DNA of 64,000 bases from Kordiimonas sp. SCSIO 12603 (GTDB lineage: Bacteria; Pseudomonadota; Alphaproteobacteria; Sphingomonadales; Kordiimonadaceae). The stretch is taken from NCBI RefSeq assembly GCF_024398035.1, contig NZ_CP073748.1, forward strand, positions 2,269,520 through 2,333,519, read 5' to 3'. Positions 61,839-64,000 of the stretch are shown piece after piece (the stretch's first letter is position 1; each line of letters opens with the position of its first letter). Below the pieces are notes generated by a model. It saw nothing but the letters and a program-made list of their open reading frames with translations. It did no database searches and was not told where the DNA came from. A program made the position numbers and the translations under genes.

Positions 61839-62819
61839 ATGTTTCTGAACCGATTTTTTTATATGCTCATCTGGGCGGCAGGATTGGTACTAGTGGCTTA
61901 TGGGCTTTTTACTGGCCTATCTGGTGCGATTCTCGCACGGCCTGCAAGTACCCAGACGGAAAGCTATTTTTATATTCCTGCAGGGAAGGGCAGTTTAGCT
62001 ATTGCCGCGCAGGCTGAACGAGCAGGGCTTGTTGAAGAACGTTGGCAATTTCTTTTTGCTGTCAATCAGCTTGGATTGGCACGATCACTGAAAGCTGGAG
62101 AGTTCTTAATTCCAGCTGGCAGTGCTCTGAAAAATACACTGTCAATCATTCAATCTGGCAAGACATATACAAGACGGTTGAGAATTCCTGAAGGTTCTTC
62201 GGTTGCTGAAGTTGAAAAGCTTTTTTCCGAAACTCCCTGGATTGAAGGTTTTTTTCCAGAAGTTGTCGAGGGCAGTTTACATCCGGAAACCTATTTTTAT
62301 GAACGGGGTGATAGTGCTGAAAAGATTGTAAATCGTATGCAATCAAAGCAGCGCGAATTGTTACTGGAGCTCTGGGAGAACAGAGATCCCGCGGTTCAAC
62401 TCAAATCACCTGAAGAGGCGTTAAATCTAGCTTCTATTGTTGAGAAAGAAACGGGCCAAAAGGGCGAGCGGGAGCTGGTTGCGGCTGTTTTTCATAATCG
62501 ACTCAAAAAGGGAATGCGACTGCGTTCTGATCCAACGGTGATTTATGGACTAACGGGAGGATTGCCTCTGGGGCGACAGCTGCTGCGTAGCGATATCAAA
62601 CAGTATTCCGATTATAATACCCATAGAATAAATGGTCTTCCTCCAACCCCTATTGCTAACCCAGGGGAAGCCTCTATCCGCGCGGTTCTTAATCCTGCGA
62701 AGGTACCATATTTATATTTTGTGGCTGACGGCACAGGGGGGCATGCTTTCGCGGTCACGCTTAAAGAACATAATAAAAATGTAGCCAAATGGCGAAAAAT
62801 AAGAGATAGCAAGAGCTAG
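61839..62819 (+). CDS. mltG: Endolytic murein transglycosylase MltG
   Basis: Membrane-bound enzyme that cuts nascent glycan strands and sets their length. The 326-residue protein has a transmembrane helix (about 8-30) then the YceG fold. The catalytic glutamate is in A-S-I-V-E-K-E-T-G; S-D-P-T-V-I-Y-G and N-T-H-R-I-N-G-L-P-P-T-P-I follow, typical of the family. It lies between fabF and yicC, a common alphaproteobacterial order. Confidence 0.94.
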   Translation: MFLNRFFYMLIWAAGLVLVAYGLFTGLSGAILARPASTQTESYFYIPAGKGSLAIAAQAERAGLVEERWQFLFAVNQLGLARSLKAGEFLIPAGSALKNTLSIIQSGKTYTRRLRIPEGSSVAEVEKLFSETPWIEGFFPEVVEGSLHPETYFYERGDSAEKIVNRMQSKQRELLLELWENRDPAVQLKSPEEALNLASIVEKETGQKGERELVAAVFHNRLKKGMRLRSDPTVIYGLTGGLPLGRQLLRSDIKQYSDYNTHRINGLPPTPIANPGEASIRAVLNPAKVPYLYFVADGTGGHAFAVTLKEHNKNVAKWRKIRDSKS

Positions 62820-62857
62820 GGAATATTGCAGCTTGCAAAACAACTGAAGGGATAAAC

Positions 62858-63745
62858 ATGCCACTTAACAGCATGACAGGCTTTGCCAGAGGGGCAGGGG
62901 CTGCCGTAGGGCATACATGGAACCTTGAAATCAAAAGCGTAAATAATAAAGGGCTTGATGTGCGTATGCGCTTTCCAAGCTTTCTTGATGGTTTTGATTT
63001 AGAAGCAAAAAAGATTGTTGGCCAACATTTAACGAGGGGGTCAGTTTTTGTATCTCTGTCTGTTGAGGCAGAAGATAACGATGGTGCTTTTGTTGTAAAT
63101 GAGGACCGGCTTAAAACACTTCTTTCAGTTGCTGGGAAATATGCAAACGAAGATGGAATTAACCCGGCTTCTTTAGACGGATTGCTCGCGATTAAAGGTG
63201 TTGTTGACCTAACAAGCAAAGAGCTCTGGGAAGATGACAGGAAGGTTCTGGAAAAAGAACTTAAGGTGAGCTTGATTGAAACGCTTGAAGAACTGAAGGC
63301 TAGCCGTGCAGACGAAGGCGCACGTATGGCTGAATTCCTTGAAGCTCAGATGGATGAAATTGAGCGCTTGAAAGATAGTGTTAAAGCTATGTCTGGCGAT
63401 CGCGTGATTGCCATGAATGAACGTTTTAAAGCGCAACTTGAAAAGTTAACCGGTACTGATAAGCCTATTTCTGAAGAACGTTTAGCTCAGGAAATTGCGG
63501 TTATCGCCGTAAAGGCTGATATTCAGGAAGAAATAGACAGGCTTGAAAGTCACATTGATGAAGCGCGAACACTTCTCAAGGAAAGCAAGCCTGTAGGGCG
63601 CCGACTCGATTTTCTATGTCAGGAATTTAATCGTGAAACCAATACTCTTTGTTCTAAATCTGGGGATGCAAAGCTAACAAAAGTAGGTATTGATCTGAAA
63701 ACTGTGATAGATCAGTTCCGTGAACAAATTCAAAATATTGAATAA
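62858..63745 (+). CDS. yicC: YicC-family endoribonuclease
   Basis: The 295-residue protein starts L-N-S-M-T-G-F-A-R-G and has the N-terminal YicC domain, a charged coiled region, and a C-terminal DUF1732 domain with G-R-R-L-D-F-L-C-Q-E-F-N-R-E-T-N-T-L. E. coli YicC is reported as an RNase that acts on small RNA and mRNA. The gene sits directly before gmk with 12 bases between, as in many bacteria. Confidence 0.93.
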   Translation: MPLNSMTGFARGAGAAVGHTWNLEIKSVNNKGLDVRMRFPSFLDGFDLEAKKIVGQHLTRGSVFVSLSVEAEDNDGAFVVNEDRLKTLLSVAGKYANEDGINPASLDGLLAIKGVVDLTSKELWEDDRKVLEKELKVSLIETLEELKASRADEGARMAEFLEAQMDEIERLKDSVKAMSGDRVIAMNERFKAQLEKLTGTDKPISEERLAQEIAVIAVKADIQEEIDRLESHIDEARTLLKESKPVGRRLDFLCQEFNRETNTLCSKSGDAKLTKVGIDLKTVIDQFREQIQNIE

Positions 63746-63757
63746 ATAGGGTCAGGG

Positions 63758-64000
63758 ATGCCACAACAATTTATCAATAAACGCCGCGGGTTAATGCTCG
63801 TATTGTCTTCACCATCGGGCGCGGGGAAAACAACGCTTACACGCCGGTTGCTTGCAGAAGACGGTGACATGACTATGTCTGTTTCGGCAACAACGCGAGA
63901 AGCCCGCCCAGGTGAAGAACACGGTAAAGACTATTATTTTGTAACCCACGAACGCTTTCAGGATATGATTGAGAACAATGAACTTCTTGAACATGCAATC
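63758..64000 (+). CDS. gmk: Guanylate kinase (partial, cut by window end)
   Basis: ATG at 63758 opens 81 codons to the window edge without a stop. The P-loop is S-P-S-G-A-G-K-T-T-L, followed by S-V-S-A-T-T-R-E-A-R-P-G-E and D-Y-Y-F-V, the guanylate-binding region. It converts GMP to GDP with ATP. CAGGG is five to nine bases upstream. The order yicC-gmk is conserved in many bacteria. Confidence 0.95.
   Translation, partial: MPQQFINKRRGLMLVLSSPSGAGKTTLTRRLLAEDGDMTMSVSATTREARPGEEHGKDYYFVTHERFQDMIENNELLEHAI

Overview
This window looks like an alphaproteobacterial chromosome with fairly low GC. The evidence is gene order: aroQ-accB-accC-aat beside DUF2155, mlaD and an NDUFA12-like gene; rne divergent from amiC-mrcA-prfB; an RNase E with an acidic insert in its S1 domain and a C-terminal GWW motif; a vitamin B12-dependent ribonucleotide reductase; and GAAC-N7-GAAC LexA boxes. 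An order such as Kordiimonadales or a relative is possible, but I cannot fix the genus. Almost everything is core genome. I see no insertion sequence, prophage, CRISPR array, rRNA or tRNA.

Layout. 1-3.9 kb: the first codons of a probable uvrA (minus strand), then a small accessory block (GFA-fold protein, membrane protein, HGSNAT-like acyltransferase, DUF1579-like secreted protein), then ssb. A LexA box lies at each end of the block. 4-10.4 kb: HAD-type secreted phosphatase, molybdopterin oxidoreductase divergent from mobA, a patatin, an unknown secreted protein, and an ArsR-VOC operon. 10.4-18.1 kb: acyl-CoA dehydrogenase and thiolase, a sterol-desaturase-family hydroxylase, a glycerophosphodiester phosphodiesterase with a 31-residue membrane miniprotein, a DUF4389 protein with a histone-H1-like tail, and a GGDEF-EAL protein. 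18.3-30 kb: nrdJ behind a pair of NrdR-like boxes, a possible switching leader RNA, NDUFA12-mlaD-DUF2155, the aroQ-accB-accC-aat operon, thiS-thiG, and a DsbA-like/M48 pair. 30-41 kb: rne, then amiC-mrcA-prfB (prfB needs a +1 frameshift), a ClpP paralogue, and an overlapping bactofilin/M23 pair. 41-50 kb: DUF455, bcp, glnE, a large AsmA-like protein and tyrS. 50-58 kb: anmK, a hydrolase, two tandem cysteine desulfurases with a [2Fe-2S] ferredoxin, and rpsF-rpsR-rplI-dnaB. 58-64 kb: fabD-fabG-acpP-fabF-mltG-yicC-gmk, with gmk cut by the window edge.

The main themes are DNA replication and repair (ssb, nrdJ, dnaB, uvrA), envelope building (mrcA, amiC, bactofilin/M23, mltG, AsmA, mlaD, anmK), fatty-acid synthesis (accBC, fab genes) and RNA/translation (rne, prfB, ribosomal proteins, tyrS, yicC). 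I found no obvious new multi-gene defence or metabolic system. The most novel signals are regulatory. They are a three-element pairing toggle upstream of the NDUFA12 gene (22197-22302), a terminator hairpin inside the rne leader (33263-33298), a MerR-style promoter before thiS (26650-26680), a DnaA-box cluster before dnaB (56687-56716), the LexA and NrdR boxes, and a probably leaderless, autoregulated ArsR gene.
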